A stretch of DNA of 64,000 nucleotides, taken from Acetobacter ascendens. GTDB lineage: Bacteria; Pseudomonadota; Alphaproteobacteria; Acetobacterales; Acetobacteraceae. This document shows, piece by piece, positions 7,848-17,254 of the stretch; within the stretch, counting starts at the first letter, position 1; every line of letters begins with the position of its first letter. A program made the translations under genes and the position numbers. The notes beneath the pieces were generated by a model. That model was given only the letters and a program-made list of their open reading frames with translations. It was not told where the DNA came from and did not search any database. The stretch covers positions 2,445,001 to 2,509,000 of the forward strand of contig NZ_CP015164.1 in NCBI RefSeq assembly GCF_001766235.1, given 5' to 3'.

Positions 7848-8807
7848 ATGCAGCATCTTTTAAATCCTCCCGATCCTGTCAGCAAAAACAGATCATGTGA
7901 CTTTTCAGACACAGGTTTGCCACCGGGGTCTGTATGTCTTTTTGCTGCATTTGCACCAGATGGTATTTTACCAATTTTTACACGGTTTTACCTAAAAAAC
8001 ATTTTGAACTGCGGTTTTATTCTCCATCTGGTTCTTTCTGGTGAAACACCAGCAGATAAAGAAACCATTGTTTTCTGTAAAAAAAACAATATTCACGTTT
8101 GGCAACGCCCTAATGGCGGGATGGACTTTGGGGCATGGCGTTTTTTGTTGCAAAAAAATGTTGCAGCCCAAGCTCCGTACATCCTTTTAGCGAATGACAG
8201 TGTCTTCGGGCCATTTCAGCCTCTTGCCGATGTACTGAAACAAGCACGCGCATATGCGCTACCCGCTTGGGGGCTTGTTGCCTCCCGATTAGTAACACCA
8301 CATTTGCAATCATGGTTTGTTGGGCTTTCACAACAGACACTGCAAACAGCACCAGTGCAGCGCGTTTTCTCCCTACCCTTTGAACACATGAGCCGGAATG
8401 AAATTATCTGGCATGGGGAACTAGGATTATCTGTTGCGCTACAAGAAGCTGGCATTCCTCTTCAGGCAGCTTGGAGCGATTTACAGTCCCCCCTAGCCCG
8501 CTTTCTTCCCACCAATCCTATGCACACGCACTGGTATTCTCTTGCCGTTTCAGGGCAGGTCCCTTTTATCAAACGCGAACTCTTACGGAACAACAGCTTT
8601 GCCATCTCGAACTTGCACCAATGGCCAGAGGTTATTCCCCCAGCCTGCGGCTTTAACCCACAATGGGTTACAGATAGCTTTTGCAAGAACGAATCCAGGC
8701 CAGTACCGGCTGCCACAACAGCAAAAGGCCGAACGCTTTATAACCTTATCAGCACAGCAGATGGCCTACGCTGGAAAGTAGGCCATCTGAAACGGTTTAT
8801 ACGTTAG
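7848..8807 (+). CDS. RgpF-like rhamnan-synthesis protein
   Basis: A 319-residue protein with hallmarks of the RgpF family (PF05045), which acts in rhamnose-glucose and other surface polysaccharides: an N-terminal Rossmann-like part, then NGGMDFGAWRFLL near residue 90 and LLANDSVFGPFQPL near residue 110. No membrane segment is obvious, so it is probably a cytoplasmic or membrane-associated glycosyltransferase-like protein. It opens a surface-glycan locus. Its stop codon overlaps the convergent stop of the neighbouring glycosyltransferase by four bases (8804-8807). Confidence 0.75.
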   Translation: MQHLLNPPDPVSKNRSCDFSDTGLPPGSVCLFAAFAPDGILPIFTRFYLKNILNCGFILHLVLSGETPADKETIVFCKKNNIHVWQRPNGGMDFGAWRFLLQKNVAAQAPYILLANDSVFGPFQPLADVLKQARAYALPAWGLVASRLVTPHLQSWFVGLSQQTLQTAPVQRVFSLPFEHMSRNEIIWHGELGLSVALQEAGIPLQAAWSDLQSPLARFLPTNPMHTHWYSLAVSGQVPFIKRELLRNNSFAISNLHQWPEVIPPACGFNPQWVTDSFCKNESRPVPAATTAKGRTLYNLISTADGLRWKVGHLKRFIR

Positions 8808-11641
8808 CCTGAGACTTGCGCCACTTCGTGCAACCAGTTTCCCAGTTCTGCGCTTTGCTGTTCAAACGTGGCAAGAGTAGCCTTGTTGGGGTTTACATAG
8901 CCCTGCATAAATCCGGGTGTATCCAGAAGATTCTCTACCGCCATATGCAAGGTTTCGGGCCTGCCATCTATAGGGATAAGGGTGCCATTCACCCCATCCT
9001 CAATATCCTCTGCCTGCCCACCTGGAGCCGTAGATATCACCCATACATCGCGCGATAATGCTTCACGCACAGTCAAGCCATAGCTTTCCTTCCACTGTGA
9101 AGGAAACAGAAGCACATCAATGCTATTGAAAAACTCGTCTATCGTCTCACGCGTATAGGCAGGAATGGTGGAAACCTGCCCCTGTGTTTTCCATGCCCCT
9201 GTGTAAACAGATTTGATACCAAGATTAAGCTTGTTATCAACGATAACCAGTTCCCAATCATCTCGTTTTAGCGTTTCAAAGGCACGTTTTACAAGAGAAT
9301 ATCCTTTTATTTCTTCCGTACCTCCAACATAGCCAAACCGCAGCTTTTGGCCTGCTGCTCGTGGCGTATGAGGAGATTTTGGCCACAAAAACCCGTTCCG
9401 GTTAACGCGAATTTTGTCTGCTGGAACTCCATTCGCAATAAAAAGCGCACGGTGTTCGGCACTAGGGGTCAGCAGCAATGCCGCATGTTGCATGGCCGTT
9501 GTCATCAATACCTGACGTTCAGCCAAATGCCGTGCATGAGGCACACAAAGCTGACACGTGTGCAGATTGATTTTTTCTTGGAAGCAATAATGTCCATCGG
9601 CTTTTACCATGAACTGCCGTTCACATAGCCACCAGGCATCATGTAGAGTGATGACGTAAGGAATATTTTTTTCCATACATACCCTTACACAGCCCAGCCC
9701 TAACCCTTGTGTTGCGTGAAAATGCACAACTGAAGGACGAAATGCCTCTACCCACTTTTTAAAAGCCTGCGTGGCATCGGTATTATCCAACCCGGCTACG
9801 GAATCATGATCTGGGGGCGTAGTCACACCCAGAATATCTGTATTTTCCATACAATAGCGAATGCTGGATTTTCCACGTTCCGGTAAAGCTGGGCGCGAAG
9901 TAAACACCGCCACCTTTGTGTTTTCTTGCTGCTGAAGCTGGCGTGTCATTTCTTCCGCAACAAATGTTGCACCGCCAAATGAGCGTGGCTCATAATAAAT
10001 ATTTGCACATAAAATACGTAGTTCTATTGCCTGCTGAACATCCGGTTTGCCAAATGCTGGCAAAACCTGATTTTTCACAATGGCTTCTGGGCTGTAGTGG
10101 TCCAGAACATCGTTACGCGCTTGATCGCCAATTGTGCTTCGTAATGTGCTATCTGCCGCTAGCTTTAAAATAGCATCGCGCCATTCTGTATCGGTCTGCG
10201 CAACAAGCCCATTTTTACCTTCTTGCACAATCTGCATAAACGCATCACGCGGCGAGCAGATCACTGGCAGACTTAAAACGGCTGCTTCCAGAAACTTGAT
10301 ATTGCTTTTGGCATCATTGAAAATCGTGGGTTCTAACGGCGCGATCGTAATATCGGCCTGTGCCAACAACTTCATATAAGCTGCATAATCCAGCCCCGTT
10401 TGGGTATGGACACGCTCACCCAACGAATCAAACTCTGATGGCAGAGTAAGATCTCCAATAATATGCAGTGTCAGCCGCGCATCTGCTTGCATAGCAGCAA
10501 GAATACCGGCTGCTGCCAACTTAAAATCGGCATCATGCGTACGTGTGCCTGAACCATAAACAATGCGTATCTCGCGCTGCGTATCATGCTGAGGTACGCC
10601 TTCCTGCCGAATGGCCACCACCACATCCAAAGTCTGCTGATCCAGAGCGTTTTCTATAACGACAGTGTGCTGAATGCCGGCTTTTTGCATTGCCTGGGCC
10701 AGCACACGTGTAGAAGCGATAGCCTTATCGCAAGACAACAAACATTTACGAAAAAGCCGAACGCCAAAAAGAAGCTCTTCTTGCTCCTGTTTATCCAACG
10801 TGGCCAGATTGCCATTCTGCTTATAATCTTCCGCAGAAAAAATAAGATCATCCACTTCCCACCAAGGGGAAAGCTCTAACCGCCTTGTTTCCTTAAGAAG
10901 CGTTTCAACCGCAGGAAACGCGGGAACACGGTAAAAAATAACCTCAGTGCACACTTGAAGAGCTGAAAGTGCTTCTTCTGTTTCTCGCCAATCAACAACC
11001 TCTACAAGCCACCCTAAAGACCGTAGCTGCTCTTCTTTCTGCCAAACGCGATATTTGGCACATTGGCGCAAAGATAGTTCTGCAATAATAAGGATTCGAG
11101 GCGTAAAATTTTTTAAGCGTTCTTGACTAACCTTTGCAGAATAAACCTGATTTATTTTTTCTTCATGCGTTAAAATACTTGTGTTTTTCTTGGTGCCATT
11201 ATCAACAGTTGCATTCCCCTTGGCAGCTTTACGCTCAAATAGACGCTCGGCAGCACGTCCAACAGATGAACGCGCCAAGCGGTGAGAGATACGAAACCTT
11301 ACCCCTGCTACACCTTCATCCTGATAAATTTCTTGTAGTCTATGATAAACATCCGAGATCTTTCGGCCGGTAGGCAACTGCCCTTTACTTAAATGCCGGA
11401 CCACCCTTAACGGGGCCGTAAGACGCCAAGATAACGTATGCTGCCAGATGCTAAGCTGATGTTGTGACTGTGAAAGTTCATGCCGAAGGTAAGATGCTTC
11501 ATGAGCTATGCCGTCCATGCGCATAGCCTGAATACGCATACTGGCCCGATAACTGGCAGTAAGAGCTTCTTCGGTAGATTGTTGCTTTTCAGGCGTGTCA
11601 CACGGTAGTTCAGAATACGCCATAAGCTTTAATTCTTTCAC
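8804..11641 (-). CDS. Two-module glycosyltransferase (GT-B core plus GT4)
   Basis: A 945-residue protein. Residues 1-175 are helical and include SWRLTAPLRVVRHL, a motif common in linkers of O-antigen-type glycosyltransferases. Residues 180-540 form a GT-B-like core (IRIVYGSGTRTHDADF, then IAPLEPTIFNDAKSNIKFLE) closely related to the core of the 13.5-kb gene. Residues 550-930 are a second GT4-type module (SFGGATFVAEEM, HFHATQGLGLG, LFPSQWKESYGLTVREALS). The start is GTG at 11641 or ATG at 11623; no ribosome-binding site decides. It probably adds two sugars to a glycan or surface protein. Confidence 0.8.
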   Translation of the reverse strand: MKELKLMAYSELPCDTPEKQQSTEEALTASYRASMRIQAMRMDGIAHEASYLRHELSQSQHQLSIWQHTLSWRLTAPLRVVRHLSKGQLPTGRKISDVYHRLQEIYQDEGVAGVRFRISHRLARSSVGRAAERLFERKAAKGNATVDNGTKKNTSILTHEEKINQVYSAKVSQERLKNFTPRILIIAELSLRQCAKYRVWQKEEQLRSLGWLVEVVDWRETEEALSALQVCTEVIFYRVPAFPAVETLLKETRRLELSPWWEVDDLIFSAEDYKQNGNLATLDKQEQEELLFGVRLFRKCLLSCDKAIASTRVLAQAMQKAGIQHTVVIENALDQQTLDVVVAIRQEGVPQHDTQREIRIVYGSGTRTHDADFKLAAAGILAAMQADARLTLHIIGDLTLPSEFDSLGERVHTQTGLDYAAYMKLLAQADITIAPLEPTIFNDAKSNIKFLEAAVLSLPVICSPRDAFMQIVQEGKNGLVAQTDTEWRDAILKLAADSTLRSTIGDQARNDVLDHYSPEAIVKNQVLPAFGKPDVQQAIELRILCANIYYEPRSFGGATFVAEEMTRQLQQQENTKVAVFTSRPALPERGKSSIRYCMENTDILGVTTPPDHDSVAGLDNTDATQAFKKWVEAFRPSVVHFHATQGLGLGCVRVCMEKNIPYVITLHDAWWLCERQFMVKADGHYCFQEKINLHTCQLCVPHARHLAERQVLMTTAMQHAALLLTPSAEHRALFIANGVPADKIRVNRNGFLWPKSPHTPRAAGQKLRFGYVGGTEEIKGYSLVKRAFETLKRDDWELVIVDNKLNLGIKSVYTGAWKTQGQVSTIPAYTRETIDEFFNSIDVLLFPSQWKESYGLTVREALSRDVWVISTAPGGQAEDIEDGVNGTLIPIDGRPETLHMAVENLLDTPGFMQGYVNPNKATLATFEQQSAELGNWLHEVAQVSG

Positions 11642-11689
11642 AATACTTTAAGAATACCACACAACCTTTTTATACAACCTATTCAAAAA

Positions 11690-11722
11690 AGAAAAGCCGG
11701 ACCATAAGGCCCGGCTTTCCTT
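11690..11722 (-). terminator. Terminator of the beta-roll protein gene
   Basis: AAAGCCGG (11693-11700) pairs with CCGGCTTT (11711-11718), extended across one mismatch by CC/GG. Read on the minus strand it is followed by TCTTTTTT. Confidence 0.75.
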
Positions 11723-11753
11723 TTAAGCAAGAACGTAAACCTGTTCTAAAGAC

Positions 11754-13175
11754 TTACTTCAGACCAGAAAACTGGTTTTCGTTCAGGGTATCAACATTCA
11801 CAAATGTAATCTGGCTGTGATCAGACAGAGTAATTGTGGTGTTGTTACCGCTGTGTGTTGCTTTATCCAGAACGTCTGTCTGGAAAGAAGCTTTGGTGTA
11901 ATCGTAGTCAACCAGCAGAACGGAGTTGTTAGCAGCGCTACCAAAGTCCTGAATGGTGTAATCTGCGCCGGCAACGCTGTTACGGAAACCGAACACGTTA
12001 GCTGCACCGCTACCACCTTCTAGGGTGGCGTTACCTACACCAGCAACCAGCGTATCGGAAGCTGTGCCACCGATGAAGGTCTGGGTGCCTGTTGTGCCTG
12101 CGTTGTTACCGAATGCCTGGAACCCGAATGCAGAAGATGCACCATCCAGCGTTTCGTTACCATCATTTGCAACGAACAGGTTGTTCGCGCCAGCACCATC
12201 GATAGAGCCCTGCAGGCTTGCACCAACATGGATATCCAGACCGTTGGAACCGAAGATCGTAGCGTGACCAGCCGTAATGGTGGTTTCGCCCGTGCCACCA
12301 ATAAAGGTGAGATCGTCGGAAACGTTGATCAGTGCAGAATCGGTGTTTTCGGTCTGCAGGTTACCATGAGCAGCGGAAATCGTGCTGTTCTGGCCACCTT
12401 CAACAGTGCCTGTAGCACCGGAGAAGTTGATGTAATCCAGAGAACCACCGGTAACGGTGGAAGCACCACCAACCGTGATCTGCTGGCTACCATTGGCATC
12501 CACAACCAGGGAGTTGTCAGACAACTGAACCGTGGAGCTGCTGCCAGACAGAGTAACGCTCTGACGACCAGCAGTTGCTGTAATGGTGTCCTGGCCATCG
12601 GAATGAACATAGTTCATGCCCGAACCCAGATCGATCGTGTTGTGGCCCTGGCCAGCAGAGATGGTGTTGTTACCAGCACCACTGTTAACTGTGTCATCAC
12701 CGTTACCGGTCATGATGTTCCAGTTACCTGCCGTGGACAGACTGTTGCCTTCGAACAGGTTGTCACCAGATCCAGCCAGGAACTGGCCGCTCTGATCGCC
12801 TGCACGGAAAGCAATACCTGTGTTGGTGCCGCCAAGAACGGTCATGCTGGAGGCTGTGCCACCATATGCATTAACGTTCACCCAGCCATCAAGAGCCGTA
12901 CCCGGCTGAGTGCTGGCATCGGAACCAATGCTCAGATAATCAACATTACCAGCAACGCGGTAAGAGCCTGCAGAGGTAATAACCCCATAGCCAGCCTTGT
13001 TGCTATCGCTAAAGGTTGTGTCCCCAGCAGAAAGATTCTGTGCATCAAGAGTGCTGATGACTGAGTTCAACTGGTTCGACAGGTCAGTGGCCTGGTTGTA
13101 CAGGACCGAATTCTGTGCGCCGTCTACGGTAACCTGAACATTACCGGACGCACCGACAACCGTGATAATCGGCAT
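11754..13175 (-). CDS. Glycine/Asp/Asn-rich beta-roll surface protein (RTX- or S-layer-like)
   Basis: A 473-residue acidic protein without Cys, with very few Lys and no signal peptide. From about residue 140 to 430 it repeats short Gly/Asp/Asn units (GNGDDTVNSGAGNNTISAGQ, GGTGETTITAGHATIFGSNG, GGTASDTLVAGVGNATLEGG) like the calcium-binding beta-rolls of RTX and alphaproteobacterial S-layer proteins. The last 80 residues (QDFG..., DHSQITFVNVDTL...) resemble an uncleaved type I secretion signal. Codon use is far more biased than in its neighbours, suggesting high expression. AAGGA precedes the ATG. It lies between two giant glycosyltransferases and may be their acceptor; no type I exporter is in the window. 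Confidence 0.75.
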   Translation of the reverse strand: MPIITVVGASGNVQVTVDGAQNSVLYNQATDLSNQLNSVISTLDAQNLSAGDTTFSDSNKAGYGVITSAGSYRVAGNVDYLSIGSDASTQPGTALDGWVNVNAYGGTASSMTVLGGTNTGIAFRAGDQSGQFLAGSGDNLFEGNSLSTAGNWNIMTGNGDDTVNSGAGNNTISAGQGHNTIDLGSGMNYVHSDGQDTITATAGRQSVTLSGSSSTVQLSDNSLVVDANGSQQITVGGASTVTGGSLDYINFSGATGTVEGGQNSTISAAHGNLQTENTDSALINVSDDLTFIGGTGETTITAGHATIFGSNGLDIHVGASLQGSIDGAGANNLFVANDGNETLDGASSAFGFQAFGNNAGTTGTQTFIGGTASDTLVAGVGNATLEGGSGAANVFGFRNSVAGADYTIQDFGSAANNSVLLVDYDYTKASFQTDVLDKATHSGNNTTITLSDHSQITFVNVDTLNENQFSGLK

Positions 13176-13494
13176 GTATCCGTCCTTTTTCTTTACATTT
13201 TGCCGCGCTAGCCAGAAATTCCAACCCGCCTACGGCAATCTAACGCTATCCTTTCCTGCTTCGCAAAATACTGCACGAAACGCAAGTAGATTATAGCGTT
13301 ATTCCCTCGCTAACGGCCGACATTGCATAGCATTGCCAGCCATTAGCACTGTAAGAAATTTCTCTCTTTGATGAAATCAAAAAACGCCTAACCTATAGTG
13401 ACAAATATTTATAATTTTCCTGATAATTGTATAGAATAGCACATTAGTATTGTTTGTTATTTTTCATCACCATAACTGGACTCGTGCCGGACTC
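13176..13494. other. Intergenic region between the beta-roll gene and the divergent glycosyltransferase
   Basis: 319 bases without a gene. The right half is AT-rich. A long 5' leader (about 115 bases) lies before the beta-roll gene. No repeat or structured RNA was recognised. Confidence 0.5.
13290..13295 (-). promoter_or_regulatory. Possible -10 element for the beta-roll protein gene
   Basis: ATTATA here reads TATAAT on the minus strand, a perfect sigma-70 -10 hexamer about 115 bases upstream of the ATG. No convincing -35 hexamer is at the usual distance, so this is tentative. Confidence 0.3.
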
Positions 13495-16400
13495 ATGCCT
13501 GTACCGCCTTCTTCGCTTTCAGAATCTCTCTCATCATTGGAAGATTCTCCGCTTTTCACGCCCGTTGTGCTCATACAAAACAGTACATCTGGATGTGAAA
13601 ACATACCCTTCCTGACATGGATTCTTAAGGAGGCGTTTTTTAGTGGATTATTATTGGTTGGAAGCAGCCTTTCCATTAAGGAAACTCTGAATTTTAGCTT
13701 TAATATTCACCCCTCACCATTCCAACTCACCTTTCAGGCAGAGTTGCCACCTGCAATCACACATAACAATCGAGTTATTTATATAGCTGCGCAAATGTGG
13801 CAGGCGACTGAATCCATTCAGCATCTTCTAAATACCGCCCCAGAAGGTACTCTTTTTCTTCTAGAAGGCATAAAAGACTCGCCACGAGCAAAATCGTGGG
13901 AGCACCTTTCCACTCTCTTCCCTGCCTTTACACTTCCACAAGGAAAAGGATTGGGAATTCTGGCAACGACAGAGATTGCCAGCCTGTTTCCCCTGCTCAC
14001 ACCGGATTCCCGCCTTTCGGATACGGAAAAAACCACCAAGTGCTTGCTACGTGAACGCTTCGCTTTTGCTGGAGACTTCTGGTTCAACAAAGCACTTCTA
14101 ACGGCTGCCCATACCCAGATAAATACACTCAAACAGGACCTGGTACAAACGCGCAGTCATGTTTTCTCACAACAAATGCTGACGCATCATGAGAGCGACC
14201 AAAGCGCACAGAAAATCGACTCACTTCAAAAAGCTCTTCAACAAACTCGGGAAAACGAACAAGCTCTTATTAAAGAAAAACAAGAGCTTACAGAACGCTT
14301 AACTGGCTTTATCAGCACAGTAAAACAGAGAGAAATTTATTCTCAGCAACAAACGGATACTCTTAACAACTACATAATTGGCCTAAGTACATATATAGAA
14401 TCCTTAAAACAAACGTACTCTGCTTACTCCCAGCACATTCATGATCTATGGAGCCGGTTTGCGCAGGAGGTTCTTGATCGGACTGAAGCGCAAGATGCGC
14501 TTAAAACGTATCTTTCAACCCCTTCGGGCGTTATTCGTTCTATTGCACGTGCATTAGTAAAAGGGGTGACTGTTCCCTACGTTCCAGATCTGCCTCACCC
14601 CCCACAACTAGAATCCCCTCCGCAGGCCCCTCCGGCTCCGCCACCAGTCTTGCTGGAGCACAACTCCGTTACACCGCTTACTTTTCCTGATGTTCCAGAA
14701 TCTGCTGCAATTCCTGCCCTTGAACAACCTTTACGGTCTTCTGAATTCAATGTTCTTTTTGTTGCAGGTGAGCCCGACTCCCCCGGCGTAAATTACCGCT
14801 GTATCCGCAATGCCGCTGCCTGCTCTCTTGCGGGCTTTCCCGCACAATGGAAGAGCTGCGCAGACGTTGGCCCCGATGATATCAATTGGGCTGATGTGAT
14901 GGTTCTATGGCGTGTTGAATTCAGCGGCCATGTAGACATTATGCTGCGGCTGGCACGGGAACAAAACATACCTGTTATTTTTGATACAGATGATCTCACG
15001 TTTATTCCTAGCCTTGCGCGTATGGATATTATTGATGGCATACGCAGTATTGGCGCCACGGAAGAACGGATAGAAACTGTTTTTACAGATATGCAGCGCA
15101 CCCTTTTGCGCACAGATATTGGCTTTGCCCCAACAGACGCCTTAGCAGATGCCATGCGGGTTTATCAGCCCGTTACTTATACTGTACCTAATACCTATAA
15201 TGCAGCATGCTTGGCCCTAAGCCGCAAAGCGTATCGTATGCGTCAGCTTAACCCTGCTGAACAGATTATTCGTATTGGCTACGCAACAGGCTCCCGCACG
15301 CACCAGAAAGACTTTGCTCAGGTAAGCGGTGTTCTTGCACGCTTGTTACAGGAAAAACCCAACCTTCGGCTTGTACTGTTTCGTGAAACAGGAAACCATC
15401 GCCCCGTTCTGCTCATGAACGAGTTTCCTGAATTCGCACCCGTGCGTGATCAGATAGAATGGCGAGATATGTGCACCTTACCTGCTCTTCCTTCTGAACT
15501 AGCCCGTTTTGATATTTCAATTGCGCCACTGGAAACACAGAATCCATTCTGTAACGCCAAAAGTGAATTAAAATTCTTTGAAGCCGCTTTAGCTGGTGTG
15601 CCATCAGTTGTTTCACCAACAGCCCCCTTTCGCCAATGTGTTGAAAATGGCAGCACCGGTTTGTTCGCTACAACACCGGAAGAGTGGGAAACCGCACTAC
15701 GCACGCTTATTGAAAACCCAGATTTGCGCCGCAGTATGGCGCGAAATGCGTATCATGCTGCCCTGTGGCACTTCGGCCCACAACGCCAAGCCATTCTCCT
15801 AGGCACCATTATGGAAAGCTTGAAGGGAGAAAAGCAGGCAGCCCAAACTGCTGAAATACAGATTGCACGCGGAAATTACATGGCGCGCAATCTACCAGAT
15901 ATTCCAGATTGCAGCGTACTGTTCGTGCATGATGCTCTGCAAGAAGCAAACGTTACCGTTATTATTACATCTTATAACTACGAAAGCTTTATTCTTGAGG
16001 CACTAGAATCCGTTCGACTGCAAACCCTCCCAATCCTTGATTTAGTTGTTGTTGACGATGGTTCTACAGATGGATCAATCAACCTGATCAAAAGCTGGAT
16101 GGAAAAACAGACAGCGCGCTTTAATCGCCTCGTTCTGCTTCAAACCAATACCAATGCGGGGTTGGGCGGCGCACGTAACTGTGGTGTTACCTACGCTGAA
16201 ACCCCATTCTTTTTGCCCTTAGATGCAGATAATCGGCTTTTGCCACATGCATGTGAAACACTTGTAAGCGCCACAGATGAATTAACAGCTTACGCCTACC
16301 CAATTATTCAGCAATTTGGAGATCCTGCCCAACACCCAACGTTAGGCCAAGAACCTTTCCGCCCCATGCAACTGGTCGCGGGAAATTATATTGATGCCAT

Positions 16401-16692
16401 GGCTCTGGTAGCCAAATGGGCATGGGCTGCCGCTGGTGGTTACTATGTAAGGCGGGATGCAATGGGGTGGGAGGATTATGATCTCTGGTGTACCATGGCC
16501 GAATATGGTTTGCGGGGCACCCATGTGCCGGAAGTGCTGGCTGAATATCGCGTACACCAAACATCTATGACCAATAATGTAACGGAAAAGATGGCGCATA
16601 AACAGCGCGTCGTCTCATTAGTAGAAGCACGTCACCCGTGGATCAGACTGGTGCAAAAAAGCGCCAAGCAGCGTGAGGTCACAACAAGCTAA
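13495..16692 (+). CDS. Two-module glycosyltransferase (GT-B core plus GT2)
   Basis: A 1065-residue protein from the ATG at 13495; an in-frame TTG at 13450 would add 15 residues. The N-terminal 200 residues are unassigned. A coiled coil (about 205-300) and a Pro-rich linker follow. A GT-B core (about 417-790) carries VIFDTDDLTF, IRIGYATGSRTHQKDF and SIAPLETQNPFCNAKSELKF, matching the core of the 8.8-kb gene. Residues 818-1060 are a GT2 domain with VTVIITSYNYESF, VVVDDGSTDGS, the DAD metal site (LPLDADNRL) and WEDYDLW. It is probably a bifunctional transferase working with its neighbours on a surface glycan. Confidence 0.8.
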   Translation: MPVPPSSLSESLSSLEDSPLFTPVVLIQNSTSGCENIPFLTWILKEAFFSGLLLVGSSLSIKETLNFSFNIHPSPFQLTFQAELPPAITHNNRVIYIAAQMWQATESIQHLLNTAPEGTLFLLEGIKDSPRAKSWEHLSTLFPAFTLPQGKGLGILATTEIASLFPLLTPDSRLSDTEKTTKCLLRERFAFAGDFWFNKALLTAAHTQINTLKQDLVQTRSHVFSQQMLTHHESDQSAQKIDSLQKALQQTRENEQALIKEKQELTERLTGFISTVKQREIYSQQQTDTLNNYIIGLSTYIESLKQTYSAYSQHIHDLWSRFAQEVLDRTEAQDALKTYLSTPSGVIRSIARALVKGVTVPYVPDLPHPPQLESPPQAPPAPPPVLLEHNSVTPLTFPDVPESAAIPALEQPLRSSEFNVLFVAGEPDSPGVNYRCIRNAAACSLAGFPAQWKSCADVGPDDINWADVMVLWRVEFSGHVDIMLRLAREQNIPVIFDTDDLTFIPSLARMDIIDGIRSIGATEERIETVFTDMQRTLLRTDIGFAPTDALADAMRVYQPVTYTVPNTYNAACLALSRKAYRMRQLNPAEQIIRIGYATGSRTHQKDFAQVSGVLARLLQEKPNLRLVLFRETGNHRPVLLMNEFPEFAPVRDQIEWRDMCTLPALPSELARFDISIAPLETQNPFCNAKSELKFFEAALAGVPSVVSPTAPFRQCVENGSTGLFATTPEEWETALRTLIENPDLRRSMARNAYHAALWHFGPQRQAILLGTIMESLKGEKQAAQTAEIQIARGNYMARNLPDIPDCSVLFVHDALQEANVTVIITSYNYESFILEALESVRLQTLPILDLVVVDDGSTDGSINLIKSWMEKQTARFNRLVLLQTNTNAGLGGARNCGVTYAETPFFLPLDADNRLLPHACETLVSATDELTAYAYPIIQQFGDPAQHPTLGQEPFRPMQLVAGNYIDAMALVAKWAWAAAGGYYVRRDAMGWEDYDLWCTMAEYGLRGTHVPEVLAEYRVHQTSMTNNVTEKMAHKQRVVSLVEARHPWIRLVQKSAKQREVTTS

Positions 16693-17254
16693 AAATTACG
16701 GATCAAAACGCTAAGAGCCCTTTTGGAAATTCACGGATGAGCGTTTCGGCGTAGCATGAGGCTTCCCATGGCGATGTGGATCATGGCCTCTGCGACGTCG
16801 ATCCGCTGTTCGTAGTCCTTCACAAGGCGACGCCAGCGGATCATCCAACCGAAGGTCCGTTCCACAACCCACCGACGCGGCAGGATTTCAAACCCTTTTT
16901 GCTGTCTCTGACCGCCGGATGATCTCGACTGTGAAGTCGAGAAAAGTGGCCTTATCCATCAACTGGAGGCGGTCATAGGCTCCATCGGCAAACAGGTGCT
17001 TCACCCAAGGCCAGCGTTTGCGAATGGCATCAAGGATCATCTGTCCTCCTGCACTGTCCGAAATATCGGCTGTTGTCAGCTGGACCAGGAGAAGGCGGCC
17101 ATCCGTATCAACTGCGATGTGACGTTTCCGACCGACGATCTTCTTGCCTGCGTCATAACCACGTGTCTTTGCGTGGGGTGCCTTGATACTCTGGCTATCA
17201 ATGACACCACCCGATGGACTGGTTTCGCGTCCTGCCGCTTCACGATCGACGCGG

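Noticed and set aside
12228-13064. Long open frame of 278 codons antisense to the beta-roll gene
   Set aside because: It is a by-product of repetitive codons in the beta-roll gene; no ribosome-binding site and the translated product looks like an antisense frame.
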